A DNA stretch of 60,000 nucleotides from Polytrichum commune (Eukaryota > Streptophyta > Polytrichopsida > Polytrichales > Polytrichaceae): contig OX485809.1 in assembly GCA_950295325.1 (NCBI GenBank), forward strand, positions 5,458,001 through 5,518,000. The letters are read 5' to 3'. The position numbers were made by a program, and so were the translations under genes. Shown here one piece after another: positions 21,798-36,808 of the stretch. Below the pieces are notes generated by a model, which worked only from the letters and a program-made list of their open reading frames with translations, had not been told where the DNA came from and searched no databases. How positions within the stretch are numbered: position 1 is the first letter of the stretch; each line of letters begins with the position of its first letter.

Positions 21798-24700
21798 CAC
21801 TAGTAGAAAACATGGTTAAAAAAAACCACAGTCGTTTTTCTATTGCGGTTCTTTTGACCACTGTTTTGTGGGGTGTTGCGCCAAACGTGAAATCATGCTA
21901 CACTTGCAATTTCCATTGAGTGCCGAATGAAAATACGAGTGTACATGTATATGTTCCACGCGTGTTTGGAGTACATGCCATTCCTTCATTGAATGCATCG
22001 GTGTTCGCAGTGCTGCGCGCTCCAATACTAATTTCCTCTCTTGTAATTATGAACAAGATGTGAATATCGAAGGAGAACAAGCAACCGGAATGCAATTACT
22101 GACTTGACTTTTTCGCTTGTGTTGTGGTTGGTGTACTGATGGTTTTAGCTGTAAATCGTGCAGTCATGTACCATAAAATGGCCCAGTCCTATGCAATCTT
22201 CTCTACCATGCGTGCAAATCAACGCAGTGTGTACCAATCTTACTGTACTGTCCGCCATTCACAAGACCTTAAGGCGGATGAGTTTGAGAAACTTCCAGTG
22301 AACGTTCAAGAACCTAGTGAAAAATGGCTGACTTTTTGGCTGAATATATGCAAACTGGCTCAAAGTAGTAAAGACGGACCGAAAGTTCCCAACAATTAGC
22401 TGGTTGGACTTGGAGACACTTATTGTCATCTTTGATGGAGCCAGTATTCTCCACGGGAGAGTGGGAGGCGGGAACTGCACTGGAGCTCAACTCACGATGC
22501 TAAATGGTGGGCAACATTAAGGAGACACCTCCAAAAATGGAGGCCCCGACGAATAAGCCATCAACGCACAGGTTCAGGGTGCCATAGGTCTGAGGTCACG
22601 ACTAAGCAGAGATTCAAACATGAATTTATTCCACATCGGATGCACATGGTTAAAGAACAATAGTGAGAAGAACACCTTTGAGTGGCTAGTCTTTCAGTAG
22701 AATGAAGGGCAACGGAACCTCAGCAAATTGAGTTTGGATGTGTACAAAGTTGGTTTTACTGCCTATGTGTCGTGTGAAATGTGATTCTGACACCGACACA
22801 TCACATGGAACCTGCTCAAAATGAAGTTGCAGACTAAAAACGAGAAACCCATGCATACGGCAATGGATCAATGCACTTAATGCTGTACATAATATTGTAT
22901 CAATCCAATGTTCACAGACATTTCATGCATGCCCATGGATTGCTTCATACTCGGAGCGTACAAGATGTATGCAACACTCCGATAACAACAATTCTTAGCT
23001 CATTAGAATGCAGGGCATTATGCCAGTAACTACACCATTGTAAAGTGAAAAAAATGCAGCATATACGTTGCTTTCCACGAAAACCAACACATATAATGGA
23101 GGACGAGCAAGGAACTCTCGCCACATAAATTGGGTATCATTCAAAATTGCCAATTCAACGCCAGAATGTTTTGAAATCATATATGTCCTCCTTGCCATCA
23201 AGTCTACAATTTTGTGGTCATTTGTGAGTATCAGAGCCACATATCACTCCACATAAGACCAAGGCAAACTTCTTGCTTCATCCTACAAAAACATGTCCAT
23301 ATGTAAACTGTGGCATTGACATCATCTAATTATGCAGTTCATGGAACTCGGAAATTCCTACATATGTCCATACTAAAATACATATCTCCTAGTTACAGCG
23401 TCGTCCGATGGTCTCCTTCCACGGTGACCAAATGTAGGCTCATTCCAATCGCTCCCACCAACTTTGTCAATCAAGATTCCACAATTTCCATTATGTGTTC
23501 CACCGGGTTGCTGTGCTCCATATGCTGGGGCTCTTCTCCAGAGGGCAGTCCAATTTCGCTGTGGGCAGTCATCAATGTCTGCATCCCGCACGAATTCCAG
23601 GTAACCGACTCATAAACAGATTGCGACACCGTCCCCGTACTGCAAGAAACCACCTGGACGTTAAAATTCCCGGACAAATTCGGAGTCATGCCTCTAAATA
23701 TGTCGCTGCGAGTAGGTGTGAAATACAACCTGTCCTTTCAACACATTCATATCAGCTTGCATGTGTGTCCAAGGAATGCCGAGCAGCTTACTGTGCGGCA
23801 CACCTCAATTACAATGCGTTGATAAACAATAGTCTGCACCTGCACTACATACTATTCTTCAAAGTTCTGGGTGTTCTCACAAATACCGTGCATGGCTGGC
23901 GTGAGGCTAAACCTTGCAAGTAACAACATTTCATATCCAAACAAGTGTCCTCATGAACTCATTCAAGGGATCATCCAACATAAAATATGTGATGTAATAA
24001 AAGTGACATTATCAATAAACAAAATCCATGAATGGTGGGGAGGGGGTGGGGGGAACTCGTCGCCTGTAAACATATCACGTGTTGTTGACATTTATATGCT
24101 GAATTTGGCCGCACAGCTTTCCTGCACCTTAATTAATAAATCTCCACCTCCTACTACACATAGGGGGCACAGCTGCACAACCGAAATTATTATGCATATT
24201 GGGGTTGAGGGTCAACAAATACAGGGCTGAATTGGATCAGTTCCACTACAATTTGTCGGCGACAAATCCGTCAACTCCTTGTGCTTCGCGTGAGGGTCTG
24301 TTACTGCAAATAACACTACTTACAAGACTCAAACATTGCAATTGACATTGGGTGGGACCTTCCTCTTACCATTCACTTTGTTTGGCATTTAGGTACCCTT
24401 CTTGTTGGGGGGTCTGTTCTGCTCGGTCTTCTTCCTCAATTGCGAAGAATCCCGCGGCTTGGCAGCTTCCAAAGATTCTGTCGTGGTGGATGGTGAGTTC
24501 GTTCTCTTCCCTTTCGGCCCCTCTCCAACCGCATTGGAGGATGCCCTGCCACAAACAGCTGAGGTGAGCTTACCCATCAACCGAGTTATTTCTTCCATAG
24601 TCGGAATCTGCATTATGTAGCATACGCCCCACAATATGGGACTGTTGGGCAGTCCCTCTGCTTGGTCCAGGAAGGCGATGTGCTTTGGGTAGCGCCCTTC

Positions 24701-27700
24701 CTTCTTGAACATCACCGGAGTGTCTTTGTAGAACACTCTTATTACACTAATCATTTGTTCTCCTTTCTTGCATAAATCCTGCTCGTCGTTTAGGCACCTA
24801 GACTTGTGGTTGATTCCGGCGTAGGCCTCCGCCACAACCTTCCCGTCGAACTTTGGATGCAAAACCCAAACCTTTACTCTGACTCTGATTGGACTCTGCG
24901 ACACAAATATCGATACCCACAATTATATCAAGTCACTGCCATTCGTTTAATTACAGGGTCAACTTCAGCCAACTTTGAAGACGACAATTCTATTATGCAT
25001 TACAGTCACAACCAGAAGGTGGAACACTCACACTATTGGGAGGCCGCCTGGCAAATGAAAGTTGAGTGATGACAGATGCATCCATCTGCGGAGTTCTCTG
25101 TCTCTTTGTCGAGGGACTTGTACTTTTTGCATTGCCTCTTTGGGTCCTTCTCTCGGAGACTTTGGGTGGATTCGCCACCTTCCGCTTCACTGGAACCTTG
25201 GGTAGCACAGGCAGCTCTTCGCCATCTGATTCTGTTTGGATTGCATCGCGTCCAGTATCTTCTCCATTAGATTCATCACCCTCTTCCAGGCTGATGTCCA
25301 CATCGGATTTTAACCTTTCATGTTTGGGCCCGTTCATTGTTTTGCTATGTACATCATTGTCGTCACTTTTCTGACCAGAACCTCCATCAAGGTAGCCATC
25401 GCCTAAGTCCGCAGGCCACCTCAACTTTGGGAACGTCGTTTCACCATGAGGACTTGTCCCACCAAGTCCTGCCGTATCCTCCTCATATGAATAGTTCATC
25501 AAATGTGAACTCTCTGGAGACCAGGAGGGGCTCCTAGTCTCCTTCCTTCTTGAGCTCCTTTGAGAGGTTGAGTCTCTTCCCTTTGTGGCAAATTGGGTGA
25601 CTGGCTTTCTCACAGATTGTTTGGCGCGTGCACGAGGGCTTTCATCCGAAGTTGAGTCGGATGACAATAGCTCAACAGGTTGGTTGGGTCTCCCTCTCGC
25701 CGCCGTGTGATTTGTGCGGCCGCCACGATGTGGGACATCCTTCGCCGTCTGGACCTCAATATCCACTTCCAGAACTCTAAAGGGAACTGTGTCGTCCAAC
25801 TCCTGCGGAGCTGCACTTTTCGCCTTCGTGTTCTTCATGTATCGCAAGTCACTGTCCTCCTCTCTATTTCCTTTGTTGCCTGCCTGGAAGTTTGGTTTGC
25901 CCGGTTGCACATGTGACTTGCCTTCTCTATTCTGCAATGTGGTTAAGGGAGTGGTGGAGGGCCTGGTCAACCCCTTCAACACCTCTGACGTCGTGCGATT
26001 GCTCGGCCTCTGAGTCTGTGTCTGAGTTAATGCACTGTCGTGTGCGACATACTTATGGGCTTCAACACAGACAATGTTAGCTAGAGAGTCACATTCTGAC
26101 GACAAATTAGATACAAACTCATCTACCAATGCATGGAGTTTGTTGCTAATGTCGAGCATGGGCGGTCGCTCCACAAGACCGTCCGAAGAAGAAATTTTCG
26201 ATGACGACGATGTGTGCGATAGACGCGGCAGTCCCGTACCCCGTAAGGGATTTTCTTTCTGCAGGTTCATAACATGGGCAGCACACCCATGGGTTAGAGA
26301 TTCTACGTGTGCAGTCTGGTTTAGGGGGAAAATACAAGTGTTATACTTCCTGAACTCCTGCCGTCAATCAGTGGGACTCCTGTGTTGGAAAATTCATGCA
26401 AACACAATAAAGTGGCCATTTAGGGGTTCATGATATTACCGGATGTGCTTTCTCCTGCGCATAGGAGCTGCAACGAGCGCCACCTTCACTTTCGGTTGTG
26501 GATCTCCTATCTCTGGAGGTACTATGGCGTTTTGCCTACATACACCCAAACAAAGTGATGAGTTAGGACAGGTGTCAAGAATTGCACACCCCAAGGAGGT
26601 GTGAGGGGAGACAAATCCTTGCAGCCACCAAAGAACGGTGGACCTCACAATTCCTGAACTAGGAACAGCTGAATCCTCATTACAAATTTTCATAGTACAA
26701 GGAGAGGATATGATAACGTACTCCCGTGCCTTTCTTTGTTGATGCATTTGCCTTGTTTCTCTCGCATTCTCTGCTCCCTTCCGATGACTTCCAGTAATCT
26801 ACCAATTGCAACCATGCCGCTGATGAACAATCATCAGGCCTGCTACTATCACCGTGTAGGAGCCATTGACGATGATACAATGATCTATTTCTCTTGTATA
26901 GACGTTGGAGATACCCCTCTACCATGCCGTCCGGGAGTGGCTTCTCTATTATGAACTGTCGCTTCACTTCTCTCATGATTTCTTGCATGGTGCATGGATT
27001 CTTTATGTCTATATCGGCGCATGGAACAATTGCAAGTGCAGCTAGTTTGAGTGCGTTCAAGAATTGCGCTTTGTATTTGACTATGGCACCATTGTGGTTT
27101 TGTTCGAGCCGGACTTGTGGCACTCTACCTTCTGCAATGGATCTTTTCACTTCTTTTAGATATGACTTCTCTTCTACTCTAAGTTGCTTTCTCTGTGACA
27201 ACGTGGAGGGTGGGGATGACTTACTGGATGTTGGACTTAACAATGTGGGGCTATTGTTTGTATTTATCACCAAAGATGGCTCCTTCAGGGAGTGACGCCG
27301 GTCGCGCAAGGTACCTCCTTCCGATGATGTATGGGCACTGGCAACTGTGTGAACAGATTGCCGCCCCAATGTTGATGGCGCTGGCCGTGCACTCTCTGCT
27401 CCCAAAACCTTGCTAGACTCCACACGACCCCCACTCGTATCTCTGGTTGTATGGGTTTCTCTTTGTTGCCCACAACTGCCTTGTCCCATTCCAGTTAGGA
27501 GTCCAGCAACTGTCTGGCCCTCCGCAGCTTCCACAGGCATACACTGTGTCCGTGTGCGAGGTTGCGTACTTTCATGTGGTGGATTTTGCACCTGTCCTGA
27601 TGTGTAGTATTCTGCGGCTGCCGCATGACTGGGTGGGGAGCCAAATGGTGCACCTTGTGGCCGATTCTGCTGCGGCAACAATGCGCGGCCAGAGGTAGTC

Positions 27701-30700
27701 CCATCGAACTGCGTGTCTCGTGGCTGTGCAGGATATGACACGTGATTGTTGTATGCATTGGATGGAGTAACTGGTGTACCAATATACGGATTGTACATGG
27801 ATTGGGGTAGACCACCCATACTTCCATAAACCGGCTGGACAGATTGCCACGGAATTGTGTTCTGTTGTTGGTGATAGGGCGCTGAATAAGGCATGCTGAA
27901 TATCTGCATACAATGATTTGTGAGTAGGCAAGTTTATCTTCGTCTGGGGCATACCAACCATGAGCACGGAACCTAGACAACTATATGCAGGGCATCCAAT
28001 ATGTTACATTGGCAATGCCAGGAGAGAACTGCATTACATCCAATTCATAATGCACGGGAGAAGGACAATAAAGAGACATCGGTATGATCTCAGGGCGACT
28101 GCACTGGTGAGGAGGGGAGGGGTCGGACCTGTGATTGGTCGATCCTCTGTGGTTGCGCTGATGCACCTCTAAATACCTGTATATACAAAGGGGGAACACA
28201 TGAGTGTCAATGCAAGACCTATTTGTGGTGGAAATGACAGCTAACTACTTCAACGACGTTGCAAAAGAGTGCAATTCAATGTGAATGTGCATAAATCAGA
28301 ATTACTTACAGGCACGTTTTCCATGTTGCCACAAGGCCATGCATTAGTGTTGGCCAACTGAGGATGCAGAGTGCGAGAAACACATACCGGTCGGGACAAG
28401 TCGTCCACAAACTGGGTGCTCCTCACGACGTCATATTCCGTGAGGGTCCCCTGACTGTATTGGTCGGCCATAGTATTCATATAATTGTCCAATATAGAAC
28501 TGGGAAAAATATCGGGGCCCTACTATGCGAAGGACTTCTGAGTGTTGGGCGATCACGTAATTGTGGTCGTAGATTGTGTCTGCCCAAAGTTACAGAGTGG
28601 AATCTGTGCACTATCACGGAGGCATTGCAACCAACTTCATCAATACCTGGCCATATCTTGCATTGCAACTGGCATGGCCTCGATCACTGAATTCTGCCAT
28701 AGAGAAACCTAATAAAAAATGGAGGTTGATTTGAGACCACTACACACTACAGACCATCAATATACGGATCAAGGTTGAATGGAGGCTGGAAATGGGTTTA
28801 TGATGGAAAAGTGAAAAGAACCTGCTGATCTTGGATAAGCTGATGTGAAATGTGTATGTAAGAGGCCTGCTACTCCATAATCATGAACCAATGGGAGAGT
28901 GATCTCTGATCTGCAAAAGTACACCGCCTGCAAGCTAGAAAAAGTTGAGAAATTTTGTGAAGAGTCCTAAAAAGGGTGTCACATAGAGAATCAAAAGAGA
29001 AGAATCTAACATCCAGCAACACGGAATACTCAAGCATGGAGAAATATACGACACAGCGTGTACCCTTAAACCGGCATCAAACACAATACACTATTGCCGT
29101 TGTCCAACTTGAACACGGCATAAGCAATGACCACGAATTGGAAGGAAGACAAATCCCAGGGAGTGTGTAGTTCCAAGGAGCATACAACTACATGTCACAG
29201 GACATGGCCATACGGGATCCACATCGACATTGCTAACTATTGGTGAGCAAAGTATCGCTACATAAATCGGATTACTTACAGCCTCTTCTGGTTTGTTTTC
29301 AACATTCCTGTGTGCACGTTCAAGACGCTGCAGTGGTGCCAAAGGCAAAATACTGTTCTAAGCATAGTGTCTTTAATAGAGAATACCAGCACATAAGTTT
29401 ATCTCTCAACCACGCATCTAAACAATGTCACCCCGGATTAAGAAATAATTGTGGTCACAAGCATGCCAAAAAATAGTTAGCACCGGACTACTTTTCCATT
29501 GCCATCTCACCCGAATACGACCACTTCGACACTACAGCGAGTCGACGGCACAATTGCGCAGTGGTTCCCTCATCCAGGAGGGGACCATTGATATGGTCAT
29601 TTCAAAATGCACGATGACAGGAAAACTGTTACAGAGGGAACTCTGCGTGATGTAATAGCCAATCCCCATATGACATACATTTGAGGATAGAGGAAATAGT
29701 CGTAACACACTTTGCCATACACCACTCAAAACATATCTGTCTGGGAGTGATCAAACAATGCCCACATACCGGAAACAACAAGAGAATACTCACAGGAGGC
29801 AACTTGAGCAAGGAAGATTAATATGGACATATGTATCAAATGCTGCCTAAACACTCACCAACAAACTTGCCGCAGACCAAGACTGAAAAATATGACGATA
29901 TGGTCATTTTGAAGTGAACGATGACAGGAAAACTGTAACAGATGATCTCTCCGTGGTGTAATAGCCCATCACCATAGTCCACACATTTGATTCTAGGGGA
30001 AATAGGCAAACATGCTGGGCCAATACACCACTCAAAACAGATCTGACTAAGAGTCTTCACAAAATAGCCACATACCGGATACAACAAGACCGTACTCACA
30101 GGAGGCAACTTGAGCAGGGTTTAGTTTTAACATGGACATATGTATCAAATGTTGCCTAAACAATCACCAACAAACTGAAAGCAGACCAAAATTGAAAAAA
30201 CTGATGACGGAAAATGGCACAGCCACATCCTGCGTGTTAAAGGTAGCTCAAAACAACAACATTGGCGGGGGATCTTGGCAGCATCAACATGTTGGGTTTG
30301 CACACCGACCCAACACAGGTCAAACACATCAGGGTGCACAGTGTGGGGTTGTGTGGCACAGGCAGACAAACTGGTGCACTCTGACGCACAAGTGATAGTC
30401 GAGCCCCCAGACAAAGGCGACGGGGCGTGCGAAGGGTTCAACACCAAAAGAAGGTTGCTTGACTAAGACCCCTGGCGCAAAAAACATGGCGATGCTTTAG
30501 GGTCCGCATCCGGCATGCTATAGGCAGGTCAGAGCGACAAAGAACGAAGGGAAACTTGCGTGTATGAAAACTGCACATGTTGCACACCTATGCCAGCATG
30601 AGATGGAAACCACAGGCTGCGCACAGATAGGTGATTGGATTGGCCAACGGGAGGCAAGTGCGAAAGTGACCATGGATCACTGCAACACTCCACTCCTTGT

Positions 30701-33424
30701 ACAGTGTAGGGTAGCAAGGCGGAGGCACACAAAGACCGAGAGGCAATGCACGCTGATGTTGAGGATAGAGTCTGCTCATGTGAGAAAGGCGAGGAGGAGA
30801 CGATGTAGTGAGTCTGAGAGAAAAGAAAGATTCGCGGAGACGAGGAGACGATGCACCTAACAGAGACTCCTAACGAATGCAGGTGATTGACAGGATGTAT
30901 GCAAGTCGAGGCAGAACCAAACCGACTCAGAGGGACCTCGAGGGAAATTCAATTGCCAAGCAGCGGGAAATTGAAGCGAAAGAGATCCGTTCCGGGGGAA
31001 AGTCGAAATGGGAAGAGTCTGCAACAAAGTGTGCCTGATGAGGGTGGGCCAACTGCCAGCCTCGAGCGAAGGGGAATCGTGTCGAAGATCTTCAACCATC
31101 ATCACCCGGGGGCTGGATCAAATCCCCACGTACGCACAGCGGCCTGGCAGCATGGCCATGGCAATCATGGGGTTAACTCCAGCCCCCACCGATGACGTGG
31201 TGGGAGACACGTCATCCTCAACACGTGTGAATAACTTTTCCCATCCACATCGTCGCCCCCTGATGGACGGTCAAGATTGCCTCGGGCAGCACATTGCCTC
31301 GGGCAGGGAGCCATCAACGGCCAAAATTAATCGGGCAGTCTGGTTGTGTATTTTCGGCGGCGGGCTCTACACAGGTAGGCTCCACCCTGCTTGAACTCCG
31401 CCATTCTTGTCATCCCCGTTCGTTCTACCCATCTGCTCTTGCATGTACGCAGCTTTGTCATGGTTTTTGGAGGTTTCGGCAAGCTCGTATTGCAGTAGAC
31501 GGCAACTCAGCGATCTTGGTGCTGGATGTGTGTTGCATTCTGCTGGTTTAGGGGAGGACACATACCCCGCGTAACGCATCGGCGTTCACGACGCGTTGCG
31601 CCATTGTAGATCGCATTGTGTGAGGTTCCTTTGTGTCATGCCGCAAAGCGTGAATGATACAACCGAGGCTATCTTGGCGAGGACTGCCTTTTGCGGGGTC
31701 TGCGACGTTGCAACTTGCCGAGGTTATCTCTTTCTTTTGTGAAGAGTTCATGTGTCCTTCACCTTGTGTGTGCATATCTGCGACGGTTTGGGCTCCCGGG
31801 TCCAGAGCTGTGTTACAAAGCTCTATTGTCCGTCTACATGACGGCATCGTCGCACTTTCACCCGAGGAAATTTGCGCCATTGCTGACTAGCTTGGCGTTC
31901 TACATGTCAGGTTCTGTGTAGCCGTGATGTGTTGTTTAGATCCATTCACTCTGCGATTTGTGGTGGATCCGCCCCAATGTTTCTGTGTGTGGGTGATTGT
32001 ATGACGGCGTGGATCAGCCTTGTTCATGCCATGTCGTAGTTATTGTGTCGAGTAGATCAAGTCATCGCCGTGTGCCGATCATAAAACTTGCAGTACTATG
32101 ACTGATCTTGTGCCTCATTGCAGAATGAACGTCTCCGTGATTGGGACTTGAATTGCACACGCTCTCAGAGGCGGACGAGGGACGCGTGGCTGCTGTCCTC
32201 CCTTGTCTCAGAGTAGCTTGAATGTTTGGCGTTGTTATCTATTTTGTGACATTTTCTTAACTTCTATAACTGGATTTCCGGGCAAACTGTGTAGCAATTA
32301 TGTCATTATGTCATTATTGGCATCTTGCATCCTTAGCTTGGTCAGCATTCTTCAGTATGTTTTTATCGTGACGACTGACCCAGTTGTGTGTGGGTATGCA
32401 CTTGGAGTGTCACACCTATTGGAGGAGATCGCCGTCGCAGCAGAACGTAATTACAAGGGCATTCTGTTGTCAGATGCAATCTGACAGCGGAGTCTGCGAT
32501 CCGAAAGGTAAGTTTCCAAGCCCCATTTTTGGCTAGTGTGCTTTGCCGATACGATTCTTAATGTTTTCACCCAAAATATATGAAACCTGCCTCCACCAAT
32601 GTTGACCACGCAACAATGGCTTGGTTCAGCACTATGGATTGACCCACTGGGTCCTCTTCAACATTGTCGTGCCTGCGTGTTCCGTTATGCCACACACTGC
32701 CTATGCAGTTCGATCTGTAGCCAGACTTGTTTCGGCAATGCAGAGTCGGAGTGTAACATCAGTTACAGATGGGCAGATTCAGTAATATATAGTTATCATG
32801 GTTGTCATGCTGCAAGGATGTAGATGTTTGCGGTTGAGTTGCCTGCCAGAATGGCTACACCATCTTCAACCTGGAGGATTGTTAGAAGTCTAATGGTTTA
32901 AACATACAACGTATTCTTAGTTCACTGTGTAAGAGCGTATGATGTGTGTCAGAATGTGTGTCATTCTCAACTCAGCTGAGAAATGTACGAAAAGTTAGAG
33001 GGTTCACCCAGTCTGGTGATGATGTTGGGTATGGGAGAACAGGTTGTGTCGAGAATGGCAGCCACTGATTGAGCACCATGATCATATAAAGTGCCTTCGT
33101 AATGCGCGCAACAACATGAATAGGACTTTGATGGGCTTTCCATCTTACCTCCTGAATTATGTCAAGCAATGTCCCCATATTCTGTGAAGATCACCTCACT
33201 TTCATGGGAGGTACTGATTCGTATTTGTGTCAAGTAGCAGTATGTAGAAGGCATGGGGTCTTTATCTGCGGAGGATGCAGGGAACCGGGCTTCACCGGCT
33301 GACGATCGAGTCCTCAGGGGAACCGTTGAGGTAAGATTGCGTGTACCAGAAGATCTGCGAGGACCATGTAAGTATGGATGCTTACATGAAACCCCTGTTG
33401 CAGGCAGACATTGACAACACTACT
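21798..33424. mobile_element. Inner CACTA element, truncated first copy (ends at gap)
   Basis: This 11,627-bp stretch repeats at 34,218-45,844 with a constant offset of 12,420. I found no difference when comparing the two line by line. It contains the left terminus, the whole minus-strand gene B and the divergent intergenic region, and breaks off at the run of N before TNP2. Its left flank is the outer CACTA element with a TGT duplication. It is best read as the end of one contig whose true continuation is the right part of the second copy. Confidence 0.85.
24389..28492 (-). CDS. Inner CACTA gene B (Transposase_24-like), copy 1
   Basis: Exons by hand-splicing on the minus strand: 28,310-28,492; 28,129-28,176; 26,722-27,903; 26,440-26,535; 25,032-26,258; 24,389-24,895. 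The sequence appears identical to the gene at 36,809-40,912, where domains and reasoning are given. If the two element copies are an assembly duplicate, this and the second entry are one gene. Confidence 0.65.
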
Positions 33425-33624
33425 NNNNNNNNNNNNNNNNNNNNNNNNNNNNNNNNNNNNNNNNNNNNNNNNNNNNNNNNNNNNNNNNNNNNNNNNNNNN
33501 NNNNNNNNNNNNNNNNNNNNNNNNNNNNNNNNNNNNNNNNNNNNNNNNNNNNNNNNNNNNNNNNNNNNNNNNNNNNNNNNNNNNNNNNNNNNNNNNNNNN
33601 NNNNNNNNNNNNNNNNNNNNNNNN
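33425..33624. other. Assembly gap of exactly 200 N
   Basis: A round-number run of N, a scaffolder placeholder and not a measured gap. Frames that span it are meaningless. Confidence 0.99.
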
Positions 33625-34217
33625 GTGACCCCAATTGATAATGAATTCGTCAACTTTCAAGCATTTATTTAAACCCTACTAGTACTTATAATGTGTTAGC
33701 TATGTGTTTGTATAGGACCGTAAAATAATCAGAAAAGCCTACTAATGATTTTTTCACATTCTCTGGACAACAATAATATTTACAAAGAAAGGATAAAAAG
33801 CTAAATTTTAATAAATCACCTCATTGATAAGTAACTAGGATTTCAGTTTTTTTTTTTAATGCATGATATTTGGAGAACTCCAACTACCAGTATGACGTAG
33901 ACTAGACCGCAAAACTACACAAATATGATGGATGGCATACATGAAATACCAACATTCAAAGTTGTAGATATTTTGTTGTTGCTTCTGCTATTGTAGTTGA
34001 TATTCTTATCCCCACAAGTGCACATCCCTTATTATTATTGGACAAGTGTTTTGTCTGAATATACTGAAATTTCAGTTAAATGCAAAAATGAAAACGCGAT
34101 CCCTCACCCCAGGGGGTGGACTATTCATAGCACATACGATCTGACGTGAGAATAAGAAGGGTTATTATTTGAGGCATGCCGCATTAGCATACATAGTATA
34201 CATAAGGGAGAGGCGTT
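33625..34217. other. 593-bp island, flank of a different insertion site
   Basis: AT-rich noncoding sequence between the gap and the left terminus of the second inner copy. It shows no similarity to the outer element and no coding content. Its last three bases are GTT, which do not match the TGT that follows the right end at 55,685. It is probably the left flank of another genomic copy of the same CACTA element joined here by a contig that switched loci inside the repeat. Confidence 0.6.
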
Positions 34218-34281
34218 CACTAGTAGAAAACATGGTTAAAAAAAACCACAGTCGTTTTTCTATTGCGGTTCTTTTGACCAC
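34218..34281 (+). repeat. Inner CACTA left terminal inverted repeat (64 bp)
   Basis: Matches the right end (55,621-55,684) at 63 of 64 positions; the single difference is A versus G in the AACC(A/G)CAG block. The same left repeat is present at 21,798-21,861. Confidence 0.95.
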
Positions 34282-36808
34282 TGTTTTGTGGGGTGTTGCG
34301 CCAAACGTGAAATCATGCTACACTTGCAATTTCCATTGAGTGCCGAATGAAAATACGAGTGTACATGTATATGTTCCACGCGTGTTTGGAGTACATGCCA
34401 TTCCTTCATTGAATGCATCGGTGTTCGCAGTGCTGCGCGCTCCAATACTAATTTCCTCTCTTGTAATTATGAACAAGATGTGAATATCGAAGGAGAACAA
34501 GCAACCGGAATGCAATTACTGACTTGACTTTTTCGCTTGTGTTGTGGTTGGTGTACTGATGGTTTTAGCTGTAAATCGTGCAGTCATGTACCATAAAATG
34601 GCCCAGTCCTATGCAATCTTCTCTACCATGCGTGCAAATCAACGCAGTGTGTACCAATCTTACTGTACTGTCCGCCATTCACAAGACCTTAAGGCGGATG
34701 AGTTTGAGAAACTTCCAGTGAACGTTCAAGAACCTAGTGAAAAATGGCTGACTTTTTGGCTGAATATATGCAAACTGGCTCAAAGTAGTAAAGACGGACC
34801 GAAAGTTCCCAACAATTAGCTGGTTGGACTTGGAGACACTTATTGTCATCTTTGATGGAGCCAGTATTCTCCACGGGAGAGTGGGAGGCGGGAACTGCAC
34901 TGGAGCTCAACTCACGATGCTAAATGGTGGGCAACATTAAGGAGACACCTCCAAAAATGGAGGCCCCGACGAATAAGCCATCAACGCACAGGTTCAGGGT
35001 GCCATAGGTCTGAGGTCACGACTAAGCAGAGATTCAAACATGAATTTATTCCACATCGGATGCACATGGTTAAAGAACAATAGTGAGAAGAACACCTTTG
35101 AGTGGCTAGTCTTTCAGTAGAATGAAGGGCAACGGAACCTCAGCAAATTGAGTTTGGATGTGTACAAAGTTGGTTTTACTGCCTATGTGTCGTGTGAAAT
35201 GTGATTCTGACACCGACACATCACATGGAACCTGCTCAAAATGAAGTTGCAGACTAAAAACGAGAAACCCATGCATACGGCAATGGATCAATGCACTTAA
35301 TGCTGTACATAATATTGTATCAATCCAATGTTCACAGACATTTCATGCATGCCCATGGATTGCTTCATACTCGGAGCGTACAAGATGTATGCAACACTCC
35401 GATAACAACAATTCTTAGCTCATTAGAATGCAGGGCATTATGCCAGTAACTACACCATTGTAAAGTGAAAAAAATGCAGCATATACGTTGCTTTCCACGA
35501 AAACCAACACATATAATGGAGGACGAGCAAGGAACTCTCGCCACATAAATTGGGTATCATTCAAAATTGCCAATTCAACGCCAGAATGTTTTGAAATCAT
35601 ATATGTCCTCCTTGCCATCAAGTCTACAATTTTGTGGTCATTTGTGAGTATCAGAGCCACATATCACTCCACATAAGACCAAGGCAAACTTCTTGCTTCA
35701 TCCTACAAAAACATGTCCATATGTAAACTGTGGCATTGACATCATCTAATTATGCAGTTCATGGAACTCGGAAATTCCTACATATGTCCATACTAAAATA
35801 CATATCTCCTAGTTACAGCGTCGTCCGATGGTCTCCTTCCACGGTGACCAAATGTAGGCTCATTCCAATCGCTCCCACCAACTTTGTCAATCAAGATTCC
35901 ACAATTTCCATTATGTGTTCCACCGGGTTGCTGTGCTCCATATGCTGGGGCTCTTCTCCAGAGGGCAGTCCAATTTCGCTGTGGGCAGTCATCAATGTCT
36001 GCATCCCGCACGAATTCCAGGTAACCGACTCATAAACAGATTGCGACACCGTCCCCGTACTGCAAGAAACCACCTGGACGTTAAAATTCCCGGACAAATT
36101 CGGAGTCATGCCTCTAAATATGTCGCTGCGAGTAGGTGTGAAATACAACCTGTCCTTTCAACACATTCATATCAGCTTGCATGTGTGTCCAAGGAATGCC
36201 GAGCAGCTTACTGTGCGGCACACCTCAATTACAATGCGTTGATAAACAATAGTCTGCACCTGCACTACATACTATTCTTCAAAGTTCTGGGTGTTCTCAC
36301 AAATACCGTGCATGGCTGGCGTGAGGCTAAACCTTGCAAGTAACAACATTTCATATCCAAACAAGTGTCCTCATGAACTCATTCAAGGGATCATCCAACA
36401 TAAAATATGTGATGTAATAAAAGTGACATTATCAATAAACAAAATCCATGAATGGTGGGGAGGGGGTGGGGGGAACTCGTCGCCTGTAAACATATCACGT
36501 GTTGTTGACATTTATATGCTGAATTTGGCCGCACAGCTTTCCTGCACCTTAATTAATAAATCTCCACCTCCTACTACACATAGGGGGCACAGCTGCACAA
36601 CCGAAATTATTATGCATATTGGGGTTGAGGGTCAACAAATACAGGGCTGAATTGGATCAGTTCCACTACAATTTGTCGGCGACAAATCCGTCAACTCCTT
36701 GTGCTTCGCGTGAGGGTCTGTTACTGCAAATAACACTACTTACAAGACTCAAACATTGCAATTGACATTGGGTGGGACCTTCCTCTTACCATTCACTTTG
36801 TTTGGCAT
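34282..36808. other. Inner CACTA left subterminal region, no clear gene
   Basis: About 2.5 kb between the left terminus and the 3' end of gene B; the same sequence is at 21,862-24,388. Open frames occur on both strands (for example minus 35,793-36,011 with GNCGILIDKVGGSDWNEP) but none has a family I recognise and none splices convincingly to gene B. It probably carries the gene B 3' UTR and transposase-binding DNA. Confidence 0.5.

Noticed and set aside
21268-21803. GC-rich plus-strand frames (156, 100 and 83 aa)
   Set aside because: Overlap the minus-strand exon 21,398-21,617, which has a good donor and coding character; the plus frames have no family resemblance.
33314-33660. Frames crossing the N run
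   Set aside because: They consist mostly of unknown residues; the gap is not sequence.
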